A stretch of 45,755 nucleotides of DNA, from the NCBI GenBank assembly GCA_012728215.1, contig JAAYFO010000182.1:1-45755 (forward strand), written 5' to 3'. A model generated the notes under the pieces. The model had not been told where the DNA came from and made no database searches. It worked only from the letters and a program-made list of their open reading frames with translations. A program made the translations under genes and the position numbers. The stretch is from Spirochaetales bacterium. Its GTDB lineage: Bacteria > Spirochaetota > Spirochaetia > Sphaerochaetales > Sphaerochaetaceae. Of this stretch, positions 8,539 to 17,056 are shown in pieces; the stretch's first letter is position 1, and each line of letters opens with the position of its first letter.

Positions 8539-8567
8539 AGAAGACAATATATCGAAAGGAAGCCATC

Positions 8568-8687
8568 ATGAAAAGCAATATATTCACTACATGCCATGCA
8601 TTTGCATTTCTCTGCTGCCCTTATGCCTGGTCTTGTCAGCTGGAATTTGCAAAAAAGGGAAAAACTTGGGAACTAAAGTCACACTAA
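8568..8687 (+). CDS. Possible 39-residue small ORF ahead of PEPCK
   Basis: ATG 8568 with AAGGA at seven bases (aaggaagccatcatg) opens MKSNIFTTCHAFAFLCCPYA and ends at TAA 8685-8687. It has four Cys and a mildly hydrophobic N-terminal half. No family is recognised. The ribosome site is the only positive evidence. It could be a short upstream ORF of the PEPCK transcript or chance. Confidence 0.25.
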   Translation: MKSNIFTTCHAFAFLCCPYAWSCQLEFAKKGKTWELKSH

Positions 8688-8695
8688 TCTACTAT
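8666..8695 (+). promoter_or_regulatory. Candidate promoter for PEPCK
   Basis: TTGGGA, 18 bases, TACTAT. The predicted transcript would begin near 8702 and have a leader of about 90 bases. The -10 sits inside the left arm of the inverted repeat at 8685-8730. Moderate to weak match. Confidence 0.3.
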
Positions 8696-8730
8696 CAGAC
8701 TTGATAAACCATATAAAAATGAGTAGATTA
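8685..8730. repeat. Inverted repeat TAATCTACT / AGTAGATTA
   Basis: Nine-base perfect arms at 8685-8693 and 8722-8730, separated by 28 bases, overlapping the candidate -10 of PEPCK and followed by its leader. It could be an operator for a dimeric repressor or the base of an RNA stem if transcription starts further upstream. Confidence 0.45.
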
Positions 8731-8793
8731 ACAATGAACGAAATAATTGCCAAGGAGCACTCGGCTTCTTGCCCTATTCAAGGAGTTTTTCAT

Positions 8794-10656
8794 ATGACAG
8801 TGAACGACATCAAACATCCCGGCCTAGTAGCTTGGATCAATGAAATTAAAGATTACTGCACACCAGACAGCGTCTATGTCCTCGACGGCAGTGCCGAAGA
8901 GTATGACCGCCTCATGCAGAAAGCAGTGAAAGCCGGAATTGCAATCCCGCTTAATCCTGAGAAGAAGCCTCACAGCTTCCTGTTCAGATCAGATCCATCT
9001 GACGTTGCCCGTGTAGAGAAGAGAACCTTCATTGCTTCAGAGAAGCAGGAAGATGCAGGCCCGACGAACAACTGGGTTGATCCAGCCGAACTGAAGAAGA
9101 CCCTCATGGGACTGTACAAGGGCTGCATGAAAGGCAGAACAATGTACGTCATCGTATTCTCCATGGGTCCCGTAGGCTCCGAGTTCTCGAAGATTGGCGT
9201 GGAAATCACCGATTCAGAGTATGTTTCCTGCAACATGGACATCATGACCCGTGTTGGAAAGGCTGTCATAGAAGAGCTTGGCACCAATGGATTCTTCATT
9301 CATTGCCTCCACTCCGTCGGAAAGCCTCTTGCTGAAGGCGAGAATGACAACGGCATGTGGCCTTGTGCTCCAATCGAGAAGAAGTATATCGCACACTTCC
9401 CTGAGACAAGAGAAATCTGGTCATTCGGTTCTGGCTACGGTGGAAACGCCCTTCTTGGAAAGAAGTGCCTTGCACTTCGAATAGCAACCGTCATGGCTCG
9501 TGACGAAGGCTGGCTCGCAGAGCACATGCTTATTCTCAAGCTTACCAACCCGGAAGGAAAGTCACGCTATGTCACTGCAGCTTTCCCATCAGCTTGTGGA
9601 AAGACCAACCTCGCGATGCTCATTCCGACCATCCCAGGATGGCAGGTGCATACACTCAGCGATGATATCGCATGGCTCAGATACGGCAAGGACGGCAGAC
9701 TCTACGCAATGAGCGTGGAAGCCGGATTCTTCGGAGTCGTTCCTGGAACATCGATGCACTCCAACCCGAATGCAATGATCGCTGCACAGAAGAACACAAT
9801 CTACACCAACGTCGCCCTCACAGAGGACAAGGATGTCTGGTGGGAAGGAATCGGATACGATGCTCCTGGCAAGCTTATCGACTGGCAGGGCAACGAATGG
9901 GTGCAGGACAAGACCAACAAGGATCAGAAGCCTTCCAGCCATCCGAATTCAAGATTCACCGCTCCTGCGAACCAGTGCCCATGCATCTCTGATGACTGGG
10001 AAGATCCACATGGAGTACCTGTATCGGCAATTCTGTTCGGCGGACGTCGCCCGAGCACCATTCCTCTCGTACATGGCGCACGCACATGGACCCACGGAAC
10101 ATTCCTTGGATCGATTGTCGGTTCTGAGATCACAGCCGCTGCTCTTGATGCCGGCTCTGGAATCAGACGTGACCCAATGGCCATGAAGCCGTTCATCGGA
10201 TACAATGCAGGCGACTACTTCAAGCATTGGCTCAACGTAGGCAAGGCTGCAAAGGATCAGAGTCTTCTTCCAAGAATCTTCTATGTCAACTGGTTCAGAA
10301 AGACTGCCGAAGGCAAGTGGCTCTGGCCGGGATACGGCGACAACAGCCGTGTCTTGAAGTGGATCTTCGAAGTCTGCGACGGAACAGCCCAGACAGTCGA
10401 TACCCCGATTGGAATCATGCCTACTCTTGATGCAATCGACAGACCGGAAGGCGTGACCGAAGAGGACATGAAGGAACTTCTGAATGTAGACATCGATGGT
10501 TGGCTCCGTGAAGTCGAAGACATCCGCAAGAATCATTATCCTATCTTCGGAGACAAGCTCCCGAAGGAGCTCTGGGCTCAGCTCGACAGTCTCGAAGCCG
10601 ATCTCAAGGCTGCCAAGTGTGACTGTGGCTGTGGCTGCGGTTGCTGTGGCAAATAA
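8794..10656 (+). CDS. pckG: Phosphoenolpyruvate carboxykinase (GTP)
   Basis: Interconverts oxaloacetate and PEP with GTP/GDP. In fermenters it often runs toward oxaloacetate to make succinate or conserve energy. From ATG 8794 it has 620 residues, the normal size. AAGGAG sits eight bases upstream, so the track's TTG start 31 codons earlier is rejected. Family motifs: FPSACGKTNLAML (kinase-1a loop), LSDDIAWLRYGKDGRLYA (metal site), ILFGGRRPSTIPLV, and NWFRKTAEGKWLWPGYGDN. The odd part is the end: after the normal C-terminal helix it finishes with KCDCGCGCGCCGK, six Cys in the last twelve residues, which I do not know from standard PEPCKs. It is followed by a strong terminator, so it is a single-gene unit. 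Confidence 0.96.
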   Translation: MTVNDIKHPGLVAWINEIKDYCTPDSVYVLDGSAEEYDRLMQKAVKAGIAIPLNPEKKPHSFLFRSDPSDVARVEKRTFIASEKQEDAGPTNNWVDPAELKKTLMGLYKGCMKGRTMYVIVFSMGPVGSEFSKIGVEITDSEYVSCNMDIMTRVGKAVIEELGTNGFFIHCLHSVGKPLAEGENDNGMWPCAPIEKKYIAHFPETREIWSFGSGYGGNALLGKKCLALRIATVMARDEGWLAEHMLILKLTNPEGKSRYVTAAFPSACGKTNLAMLIPTIPGWQVHTLSDDIAWLRYGKDGRLYAMSVEAGFFGVVPGTSMHSNPNAMIAAQKNTIYTNVALTEDKDVWWEGIGYDAPGKLIDWQGNEWVQDKTNKDQKPSSHPNSRFTAPANQCPCISDDWEDPHGVPVSAILFGGRRPSTIPLVHGARTWTHGTFLGSIVGSEITAAALDAGSGIRRDPMAMKPFIGYNAGDYFKHWLNVGKAAKDQSLLPRIFYVNWFRKTAEGKWLWPGYGDNSRVLKWIFEVCDGTAQTVDTPIGIMPTLDAIDRPEGVTEEDMKELLNVDIDGWLREVEDIRKNHYPIFGDKLPKELWAQLDSLEADLKAAKCDCGCGCGCCGK

Positions 10657-10686
10657 GCTTTCAGATTCAGATTTTTGATTTGATTC

Positions 10687-10721
10687 AGGCCAGGACTTCC
10701 TACGAAGTTCTGGCCTTTTTC
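10687..10721 (+). terminator. Intrinsic terminator of PEPCK
   Basis: AGGCCAGGACTTC, loop CTAC, GAAGTTCTGGCCT (13 pairs, one G-U), then TTTTTC. Placed 30 bases after the PEPCK stop. Confidence 0.9.
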
Positions 10722-10735
10722 TTGCATCAGCAAAA

Positions 10736-10900
10736 TCACATCATAAGCAGCATTCTTTCCACATTCCTAGTCTCATCAGTGAATTGCGTGAATCTCACAG
10801 TCCATCTGAGAAGAAAGAATGAGATGATGACAGCCGAGACGATAATCAGAGCAGGGATTATCATTCTCAAAGCCCTGAATTTGTAATTTCTCTTTCGCAT
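10736..10900 (-). CDS. Small single-helix membrane protein coupled to the antiporter
   Basis: 54 residues from ATG 10900, which has GGAAGGGG directly upstream, a strong ribosome site. The track's longer version starts earlier without support. The product has a basic start (MRKRNYKFRALR), one hydrophobic helix IIPALIIVSAVIISFFLLRW, and a charged tail. The gene starts 34 bases before the end of the antiporter gene, so the two overlap and are probably translated together. It may be an accessory subunit. No family is recognised. The strong SD and the membrane helix argue for a real gene. Confidence 0.5.
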   Translation of the reverse strand: MRKRNYKFRALRMIIPALIIVSAVIISFFLLRWTVRFTQFTDETRNVERMLLMM

Positions 10901-12096
10901 GTTGCCCCTTCCTTTTTTATCGTTCCAGAAAGAAACAGCGCCGCCTTGGCGCAAGCCGGTCCAATGATTTCATACAGAACTGCAGATGATAGGATTATCG
11001 TGGAAAGGAGATCGGACAAATCAGCCGGAAGAAGTCTCTGTCCCAGTGCTGCCAGACCTATGGAAACTCCAGCCTGCGGACAAAGAGCCATTCCCAGATA
11101 ATTGCGAATCGGCTTTTCCTGATGTGTCATTGATGCCCCTACAAAGGCTCCTATATACTTGCCGATTATCCTGATGATGAAATAAGCCACTCCAATAGCA
11201 CCGCTTTTGGCAAGGGAAGCAATGTTGAGCTTCATGCCGGAAACCACGAAGAAGGCAAGAAGAACAGGTGGAGCAAACCCGTTCACCAATGCGAAAAGCA
11301 GCTTGTCGTCATCACTTATGTTGCGATACACAGCTCCGAGCACCATGCAGCACAGCAATGGGGAGACGTTCATAAGAGAACATACGCCCGTCAGCGTGAG
11401 GATGGTTGCAATTGTGACCATCAGCCGGTGGTCATCGCTGTGTCGTCTGGCTATGAGAAACCTAAGAAGGTAAGCCGCAGCGGTTCCCAATCCCAAGGAC
11501 GCCAGATTCAAGAGAAGAGGCAGAAGGAACTGATGAACATCGAACGACATGCTGTTTGAGCGTGCCTGAATGATTGCCGCGGTCAGGCTGAAGGCAATGA
11601 TCGCCACTGCATCGTCGATTGCCGTCACTTGAATTATCAATTCGACAAACCGTCCTTTTGCATTGTACTGTCTTATAGTCATCAGCGTGCTGGCAGGAGC
11701 GGTGGCGGAACCGATGGCACCAAGCATCATGCAGAACATCCAGTCCAAACCAAAGAGGAAATGGACACCGACAGTCACCAGAATCGCGGCGGCTAGTGAT
11801 TCCATCACTGTTATTATCAACGAATCACCTCCGTTGGCACGAAGAGTGGAGAACTTGAAGTATTTTCCTGTTCCGAACGCGATGATAGCCAACGCCATAT
11901 CCGTGATCAGATCCAAGCTGACCACAGTCGAGGAAGAAACCAGTCCCAGACATTGAGGACCAATGATGATTCCCGCAAGAAGATACCCTGTGACATGTGG
12001 AAGATGGGCAAGCTTCGTCACCCTGGTCATAAGAAATCCAGCCCACAGTATCAATGCAAAAACCAGTATTCCACCTGCTTCAGAAGACAGTGTCAT
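10867..12096 (-). CDS. Monovalent cation:proton antiporter (CPA2, Kef/NapA-type membrane domain)
   Basis: About 409 residues and 11-13 membrane helices from end to end. Exchanges Na+ or K+ for protons across the inner membrane. Diagnostic parts are HLPHVTGYLLAGIIIGPQ in the first helices, GSATAPASTLMTIRQY in the crossed-helix region, and TAIDDAVAIIAFSL, the paired Asp that binds the ion and protons in electrogenic CPA2 members. There is no RCK/TrkA-N domain, so it is not a full KefC. ATG 12096 is chosen because AGGGGG lies five bases upstream; the track begins two codons earlier at GTG inside that site. Divergent from a LysR regulator, which may control it. A small membrane protein overlaps its 3' end. 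Confidence 0.88.
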   Translation of the reverse strand: MTLSSEAGGILVFALILWAGFLMTRVTKLAHLPHVTGYLLAGIIIGPQCLGLVSSSTVVSLDLITDMALAIIAFGTGKYFKFSTLRANGGDSLIITVMESLAAAILVTVGVHFLFGLDWMFCMMLGAIGSATAPASTLMTIRQYNAKGRFVELIIQVTAIDDAVAIIAFSLTAAIIQARSNSMSFDVHQFLLPLLLNLASLGLGTAAAYLLRFLIARRHSDDHRLMVTIATILTLTGVCSLMNVSPLLCCMVLGAVYRNISDDDKLLFALVNGFAPPVLLAFFVVSGMKLNIASLAKSGAIGVAYFIIRIIGKYIGAFVGASMTHQEKPIRNYLGMALCPQAGVSIGLAALGQRLLPADLSDLLSTIILSSAVLYEIIGPACAKAALFLSGTIKKEGATCEREITNSGL

Positions 12097-12102
12097 CTTC
12101 AC

Positions 12103-12285
12103 CCCCTTTTCAGCTGAAATCGATTTCGATTCATTGCTGCTGTTATGTGATGGAGACTATACTCTCAACGAACGACTAAAAGCAAATTCTATTATTTTAC
12201 TATCCTATAAATAAAAATTATTGGAGTTTGTCCGTAATCTATGATATGAGTAATGTACTAAAAAAAATTCTCAAGGGGGCATGAC
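12103..12285. promoter_or_regulatory. Divergent regulatory gap between antiporter and LysR gene
   Basis: 183 AT-rich bases between divergent genes, the usual place for LysR-type binding and two back-to-back promoters. A possible rightward -10 TATGAT lies near 12240. I could not fix a clean T-N11-A operator by eye. Confidence 0.35.
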
Positions 12286-13212
12286 ATGATGGATTTGAAA
12301 ATCAAGACTTTTCTCACTATTGCCGATGTCAAAAGCTTCACAAAGGCTGCTGACATTCTATGTTTGACTCAACCAGCGGTAAGCCATCAGATAAAACTGC
12401 TGGAAGAAGAGTTTGGGATAAAGATATTCAACAAGATAGGTTCGGAACTGAAGCTTTCCGAACAAGGGGAGATTCTTCTAAAGTACTCCAGAAAAGTCGC
12501 CGCCATCAGCGAAATCGCACATCAGGCCTTGGCTGACAGCAGAAAGAATCTTAAATGCTACTCAATCGGAATGACTCCGACAGCCGAAGAAAACATGATT
12601 CCCGAAGTGCTAGGACAATACTGTCTTCAGAACAAGTCAACCAAGATCCGCATCGTCACAGGTACAATCGATGAAATCAGGCAGCAGCTGATTGACTATG
12701 GACTGGACCTGGCTATCATTGGCAATCCTCTGTGGGACAAGGATTTGGGAAGCATCGTTCTGGATCAGGATCATCTCTGTCTTATTGCAAGCCCTGCAAA
12801 CCCTATAGCAAAAATGAACGAGATCACCTTATCTGACCTGCAAAACGAAAATCTGATACTCAGGTCTTCCACCGCCTCTACCCGACAGGTGTTCGAGGCC
12901 TACCTTAGAAGCAACCAGGAGTGCATCGGCAACTTCCACATCATGATGGAGCTTGACAACGTCACTACAATCAAGGACCTTGTGATGAGAAATCTTGGAG
13001 TAAGCATAATCAGCAACAGCGCCTGCACCGCAGAGCTGACAAAAGGAAAACTAGTTGCCGTGAAGCTTGCAGGGAAGACCGAGATGACCCGATCGCTTTG
13101 CATCGTGTTTTGCAAGACGTTCTCTCATCCGGAGGCGATTGAGGAAATACGAGCAATCTACAATAAGCTAAAGGATGAGGAAAAGTCGGAGGAAGCACAT
13201 TTTTCTGATTGA
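12286..13212 (+). CDS. LysR-family transcriptional regulator
   Basis: 308 residues, normal for LysR. The N-terminal winged HTH (residues 3-62) reads FLTIADVKSFTKAADILCLT, then QPAVSHQIKLLEEEFGIKIF. The rest is a periplasmic-binding-like effector domain with the usual two lobes (YSIGMTPTAEENMIP; VMRNLGVSIISNSA). The general look is close to the CysB/CysL group, but the effector cannot be read. AAGGGGG stands 10 bases before ATG 12286 and nearer the optimum for ATG 12289, so the start could be either. It is divergent from the antiporter and small membrane protein, its most probable targets. Confidence 0.9.
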   Translation: MMDLKIKTFLTIADVKSFTKAADILCLTQPAVSHQIKLLEEEFGIKIFNKIGSELKLSEQGEILLKYSRKVAAISEIAHQALADSRKNLKCYSIGMTPTAEENMIPEVLGQYCLQNKSTKIRIVTGTIDEIRQQLIDYGLDLAIIGNPLWDKDLGSIVLDQDHLCLIASPANPIAKMNEITLSDLQNENLILRSSTASTRQVFEAYLRSNQECIGNFHIMMELDNVTTIKDLVMRNLGVSIISNSACTAELTKGKLVAVKLAGKTEMTRSLCIVFCKTFSHPEAIEEIRAIYNKLKDEEKSEEAHFSD

Positions 13213-13388
13213 ACAAGCAATATTCATGCCCGAAATCCAACTAAATCTCAAATTCCAAAAAAACTTATTCAAAGAATTGACCCCTTGTTTTCAAATGGTT
13301 AACTTCTGTTAGTTCTCAGACTATATGCTTTGTATCGCAAATCGGTTGCAAGCGGATTTTCCACAGTTTATGAAAAGAGGCGATTTTT

Positions 13389-15149
13389 ATGTTTACACTG
13401 ATAAGAAAAATGAAGAAGAGGGAATGGCTTATGGCCATTATCTGTGCATTGCTTGTCCTTGCCCAGATATTCTTCGACCTGAAATTGCCGGATTTCATGA
13501 GCGATCTCACCATTCTCATCAAGACTGAAGGGAGCAGGATTTCAGATATTCTTATGACTGGGCTGAAGATGCTCGTGTGCACCTTGATCAGTGCCACTCT
13601 GGCTGTGGCCTGTGGATTTCTTGCTTCAAAGACAGCTGCAGGTCTGAGCTTGACCATCCGTTCGGATATATTCAAAAAGGTATCCGAATTCGGGCAGGAA
13701 GAAATGCTCCAGTTCTCTGTCCCAAGCCTGATCAACCGGACTACCAACGACATCACACAGATACAGATGTTCATAGCCATAGGGCTTCAGCTTCTGATCA
13801 AGGCTCCAGTCATGGCAGTATGGGCAATCATCAAGATTGTCAACAAGAGCCTGAATCTGTCATTGATCACTGCGGCATTCGTCGTTGCCATTCTGTCGAT
13901 GATGGCAGTGGTCATTGTCGTAGTAGTTCCAAGATTCAGAAAAGTCCAGAAGCTTACCGACAATGTCAACCTTGTTGCAAGAGAGAATCTGACAGGGCTG
14001 AATGTTATTCATGCTTTCAATGCCGAGGACTATCAGAACAGCAAGTTCGAAGAAGCAAACAGCAGCTTGATGAAGACTCAGCTGTTCAACCAGAGGACTT
14101 TCGCAATCATGATGCCTTTCGTCAACTTTGCAATGAATGCCCTCTCACTTGTAATCTTGTGGGTGGGAGCTTCCATTGTGAACAGTGTCCCGGCAACTGA
14201 CATAGCTATGCGAGTCTCGACTTTCGGCGATATCGTGGTGTTTGGAACATATGCTTCCTACGTAGTGATGTCATTGATGATGCTGGTGATGATCTTCATG
14301 TTTCTACCGGCCGCTCAGGTGTCAGCCACGAGAATCAATCAGGTTCTGAAAACCAATTCATCCCTGATGGAAGGCGATCAGACCAGAAGCAGTGAAAAAG
14401 GCTCCGTGGAATTTAGAAATGTTTCATTTCATTATCCTTCTTCAGACAAGAATGTATTGGAAGACATCAGTTTCTCTGCCAGGCGTGGGGAGACTGTTGC
14501 AATCATCGGTGCGACTGGAAGTGGAAAGACCACTCTTGTAGGACTGATTGCAAGATTCTATGATGTCACATCCGGCGAGGTTCTTGTGGATGGAGTGAAC
14601 GTCAAGGATTACAGCTTCGATGCTCTGTACGACAGGGTCGGTTTCATAACGCAGAAGCCGGTTCTGTTCTCAGCAAGCGTGAAGGACAATGTCCTGTTTG
14701 GAGAAAGCAATGGCAAAAACACACAGGACAATGCAGAACAAGCACTTGATATAGCTCAGGCTTCAGATTTTGTGGACAAGATGCCGAATGGAATCAATTC
14801 GCCGATTGCACAGGGCGGAGCCAATCTTTCCGGAGGACAGAAGCAACGGATTTCGATAGCAAGGGCTATAGCAAGAGAGCCTGAAATACTGGTTTTCGAT
14901 GATTCGTTCTCTGCTCTTGACTACAAGACAGATGCCCTGCTCAGGAAGGAACTGGGGCAGAAGCTCAAGCACACGACGAAGATCATCGTAGCACAGAGAA
15001 TCGGCACAATAAGAAACGCCGACAAGATCATTGTGCTGGACGAAGGACAATCAGTGGGTGTTGGAACCCATGATGAGCTGTTGGCAAGCTGCGAAGTCTA
15101 CCGTGAGATTGCAATGTCGCAGCTATCGGCCGAAGAGCTTGAGAACTAA
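13389..15149 (+). CDS. ABC exporter half, degenerate-site subunit
   Basis: 586 residues: six membrane helices (about 1-320) and one nucleotide-binding domain. Walker A is IIGATGSGKTTL and the signature LSGGQKQR is intact. Walker B ends VFDDSFSALD, with Asp in place of the catalytic Glu, and the H-loop reads VAQRIGTI with Gln instead of His. These two changes are those of the non-hydrolysing site in heterodimeric exporters such as TM287/TM288 and BmrCD. The partner with the intact catalytic residues follows directly. Substrate may be drugs, lipids or peptides. AGAGG precedes ATG 13389 by eight bases. There are 176 bases to the LysR gene upstream, so it is probably a separate unit. Confidence 0.92.
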   Translation: MFTLIRKMKKREWLMAIICALLVLAQIFFDLKLPDFMSDLTILIKTEGSRISDILMTGLKMLVCTLISATLAVACGFLASKTAAGLSLTIRSDIFKKVSEFGQEEMLQFSVPSLINRTTNDITQIQMFIAIGLQLLIKAPVMAVWAIIKIVNKSLNLSLITAAFVVAILSMMAVVIVVVVPRFRKVQKLTDNVNLVARENLTGLNVIHAFNAEDYQNSKFEEANSSLMKTQLFNQRTFAIMMPFVNFAMNALSLVILWVGASIVNSVPATDIAMRVSTFGDIVVFGTYASYVVMSLMMLVMIFMFLPAAQVSATRINQVLKTNSSLMEGDQTRSSEKGSVEFRNVSFHYPSSDKNVLEDISFSARRGETVAIIGATGSGKTTLVGLIARFYDVTSGEVLVDGVNVKDYSFDALYDRVGFITQKPVLFSASVKDNVLFGESNGKNTQDNAEQALDIAQASDFVDKMPNGINSPIAQGGANLSGGQKQRISIARAIAREPEILVFDDSFSALDYKTDALLRKELGQKLKHTTKIIVAQRIGTIRNADKIIVLDEGQSVGVGTHDELLASCEVYREIAMSQLSAEELEN

Positions 15150-15226
15150 GCTTCGAACATATGAGTTCGTTTCCGTCGGGATGATTCCCAATGGAAAAAA
15201 AGTTCACGATTTGCAGGAGAAGAGAC

Positions 15227-17032
15227 ATGCCGAAAATGATGGGTCATAACAAGATGGGGGTACCTGAAAAAAGCAAGAGGGGAATCAAGGGAGTGATGAA
15301 GGAAATCCTTACCTATTTTGACAAGCTGAAACTGCCTGGAGCCATAGCTCTGGTCATAGCTGCGGTGGGAGCATTTCTCACCATAGTCGGACCTTCGCAG
15401 ATTCGAAAGATCACAGACTTGATCTCAAGTTCGCTGACAACAGGAATTGACTTGAACGCCATCACGGAAGTCGGTGTCTGGATGCTGGGGATTTACGGGT
15501 TGAGTTCCTTGCTCATGTGGCTCCAGCATTACATAATGGCGACAATAACCCTTGCATTGTCACAGAAGATGAGAGGCGACTTGTCACAAAAGATCAACAA
15601 GGTTCCGATGAGCTTCTACAGCAAGGCATACCATGGTGACATACTCAGCCGTGTGACCAACGATGTCAGCACCCTTCAGCAGACTCTTGCCAACAGCATA
15701 CCTTCGATGACAAGTGCAATCGCCCAGTTCATTGGCTGTCTGGTCATGATGTTCGTATCTGAATGGCGGCTTGCCATAGCTTCAATACTGGTCACGATGC
15801 TGGGTTTTCTACTGATGTCGCAGATCATGAGGCATTCTCAGAAATACTTCATCAGCAGGCAGAGCAATCTTGGAAAGCTCAATGCATTCATAGAGGAAAT
15901 CTACTCCAATCATCATGTGATAAGATTGTCACGTGCTGTCTCCAAGACGGAAGACAGCTTTGAGAAGCTTAACAAGGCAGTGTATACGGCAAACTGGAAA
16001 AGCCAGTTCTTTTCCGGTGTCATGCAGCCACTTATGAACGTAATCGGCAATCTCGGATACGTGACGGTCTGCATTCTCGGCGCTGTTCTTGCAATCAAGG
16101 GCGACATAACCATCGGAACGATAGTTGCCTTCATCATGTATGTCCGCCTGTTCACTTCCCCTCTTTCAACGCTCGCCCAGGGTATGACGAATCTTCAGTC
16201 TGCAGCTGCCGCAGGAGACAGAGTATTCGATTTTCTGAATGAAAAGGAAATGGATGATGAATCAGAAAAGACCGCAGCCATCGACAAAGTGAAGGGAGAT
16301 GTGGTGTTTGACCATATCAGATTCAGCTATCAGGATGCACCAGACAAGACAGTCATAAAGGATTTTTCCGCTCATGTCAAACCTGGTCAGAAGGTGGCAA
16401 TCGTAGGTCCAACCGGTGCTGGGAAAACTACAATGGTCAATCTGCTGATGCGTTTCTTCGATGTCAACAGTGGAGAGATTCGGATCGATGGAGTCAATAT
16501 TTCGCAGATGAAGCGGGAATCAGTCCACGACCTGTTCTCAATGGTGCTGCAGGATACATGGCTTTTTGAGGGTACTGTAAGAGAGAATCTGGTTTTCAAT
16601 CAAGTGGGGATCACTGATGAAATTTTGGAAAAAGCTTGCAGGGCATGTGGCATCTTCCACTTCATTGAAACTCTGCCAAATGGTTTTGATACTGTTTTGG
16701 GAGAGAACATAACAGTTTCTTCAGGGCAGAAACAGCTTCTGACGATTGCCAGAGCAATGATTCAGAATCATCCTATGATGATACTGGATGAAGCCACCTC
16801 TTCAGTCGATACAAGAACCGAGCTGATTGCACAAAGAGCGATGGATGCTCTGAGTTCATGCAGAACCAGCTTCGTCATTGCTCATAGGCTTTCCACAATA
16901 AAAAACGCAGATCTGATTCTGGTGATGAACGAAGGCAACATCATTGAACAGGGCACCCATGAAAGTCTGCTGAAGCAGGGAGGGTTCTATGCCCAGCTAT
17001 ACAACAGCCAGTTCGAAAACACCGCAGGATAA
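15227..17032 (+). CDS. ABC exporter half, catalytic subunit
   Basis: 601 residues from ATG 15227, chosen because AGGAGA lies six bases upstream; the track starts 12 codons earlier with no site. Six membrane helices, then an NBD with Walker A VGPTGAGKTTMV, Walker B MMILDEATSSVD with the catalytic Glu, and H-loop IAHRLSTIKNADLI with His. The signature is VSSGQKQL rather than LSGGQ. A weakened signature in the subunit with the good Walker B, paired with a partner having a good signature and poor Walker B, is exactly the reciprocal asymmetry of TM287/288-type heterodimers. It follows the partner by 77 bases in one operon. Confidence 0.93.
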   Translation: MPKMMGHNKMGVPEKSKRGIKGVMKEILTYFDKLKLPGAIALVIAAVGAFLTIVGPSQIRKITDLISSSLTTGIDLNAITEVGVWMLGIYGLSSLLMWLQHYIMATITLALSQKMRGDLSQKINKVPMSFYSKAYHGDILSRVTNDVSTLQQTLANSIPSMTSAIAQFIGCLVMMFVSEWRLAIASILVTMLGFLLMSQIMRHSQKYFISRQSNLGKLNAFIEEIYSNHHVIRLSRAVSKTEDSFEKLNKAVYTANWKSQFFSGVMQPLMNVIGNLGYVTVCILGAVLAIKGDITIGTIVAFIMYVRLFTSPLSTLAQGMTNLQSAAAAGDRVFDFLNEKEMDDESEKTAAIDKVKGDVVFDHIRFSYQDAPDKTVIKDFSAHVKPGQKVAIVGPTGAGKTTMVNLLMRFFDVNSGEIRIDGVNISQMKRESVHDLFSMVLQDTWLFEGTVRENLVFNQVGITDEILEKACRACGIFHFIETLPNGFDTVLGENITVSSGQKQLLTIARAMIQNHPMMILDEATSSVDTRTELIAQRAMDALSSCRTSFVIAHRLSTIKNADLILVMNEGNIIEQGTHESLLKQGGFYAQLYNSQFENTAG

Positions 17033-17056
17033 GCAGCTCCACACTTTCAAAGAACA

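Noticed and set aside
8701-8793. Longer PEPCK start at TTG 8701
   Set aside because: The extra 31 residues are not PEPCK-like and AAGGAG stands correctly before ATG 8794.
9949-10536. 195-residue minus ORF inside PEPCK, and similar long antisense ORFs (39597-40283, 30399-30989, 21057-21614)
   Set aside because: Shadows of well-supported genes on the other strand, with no motif or start site.
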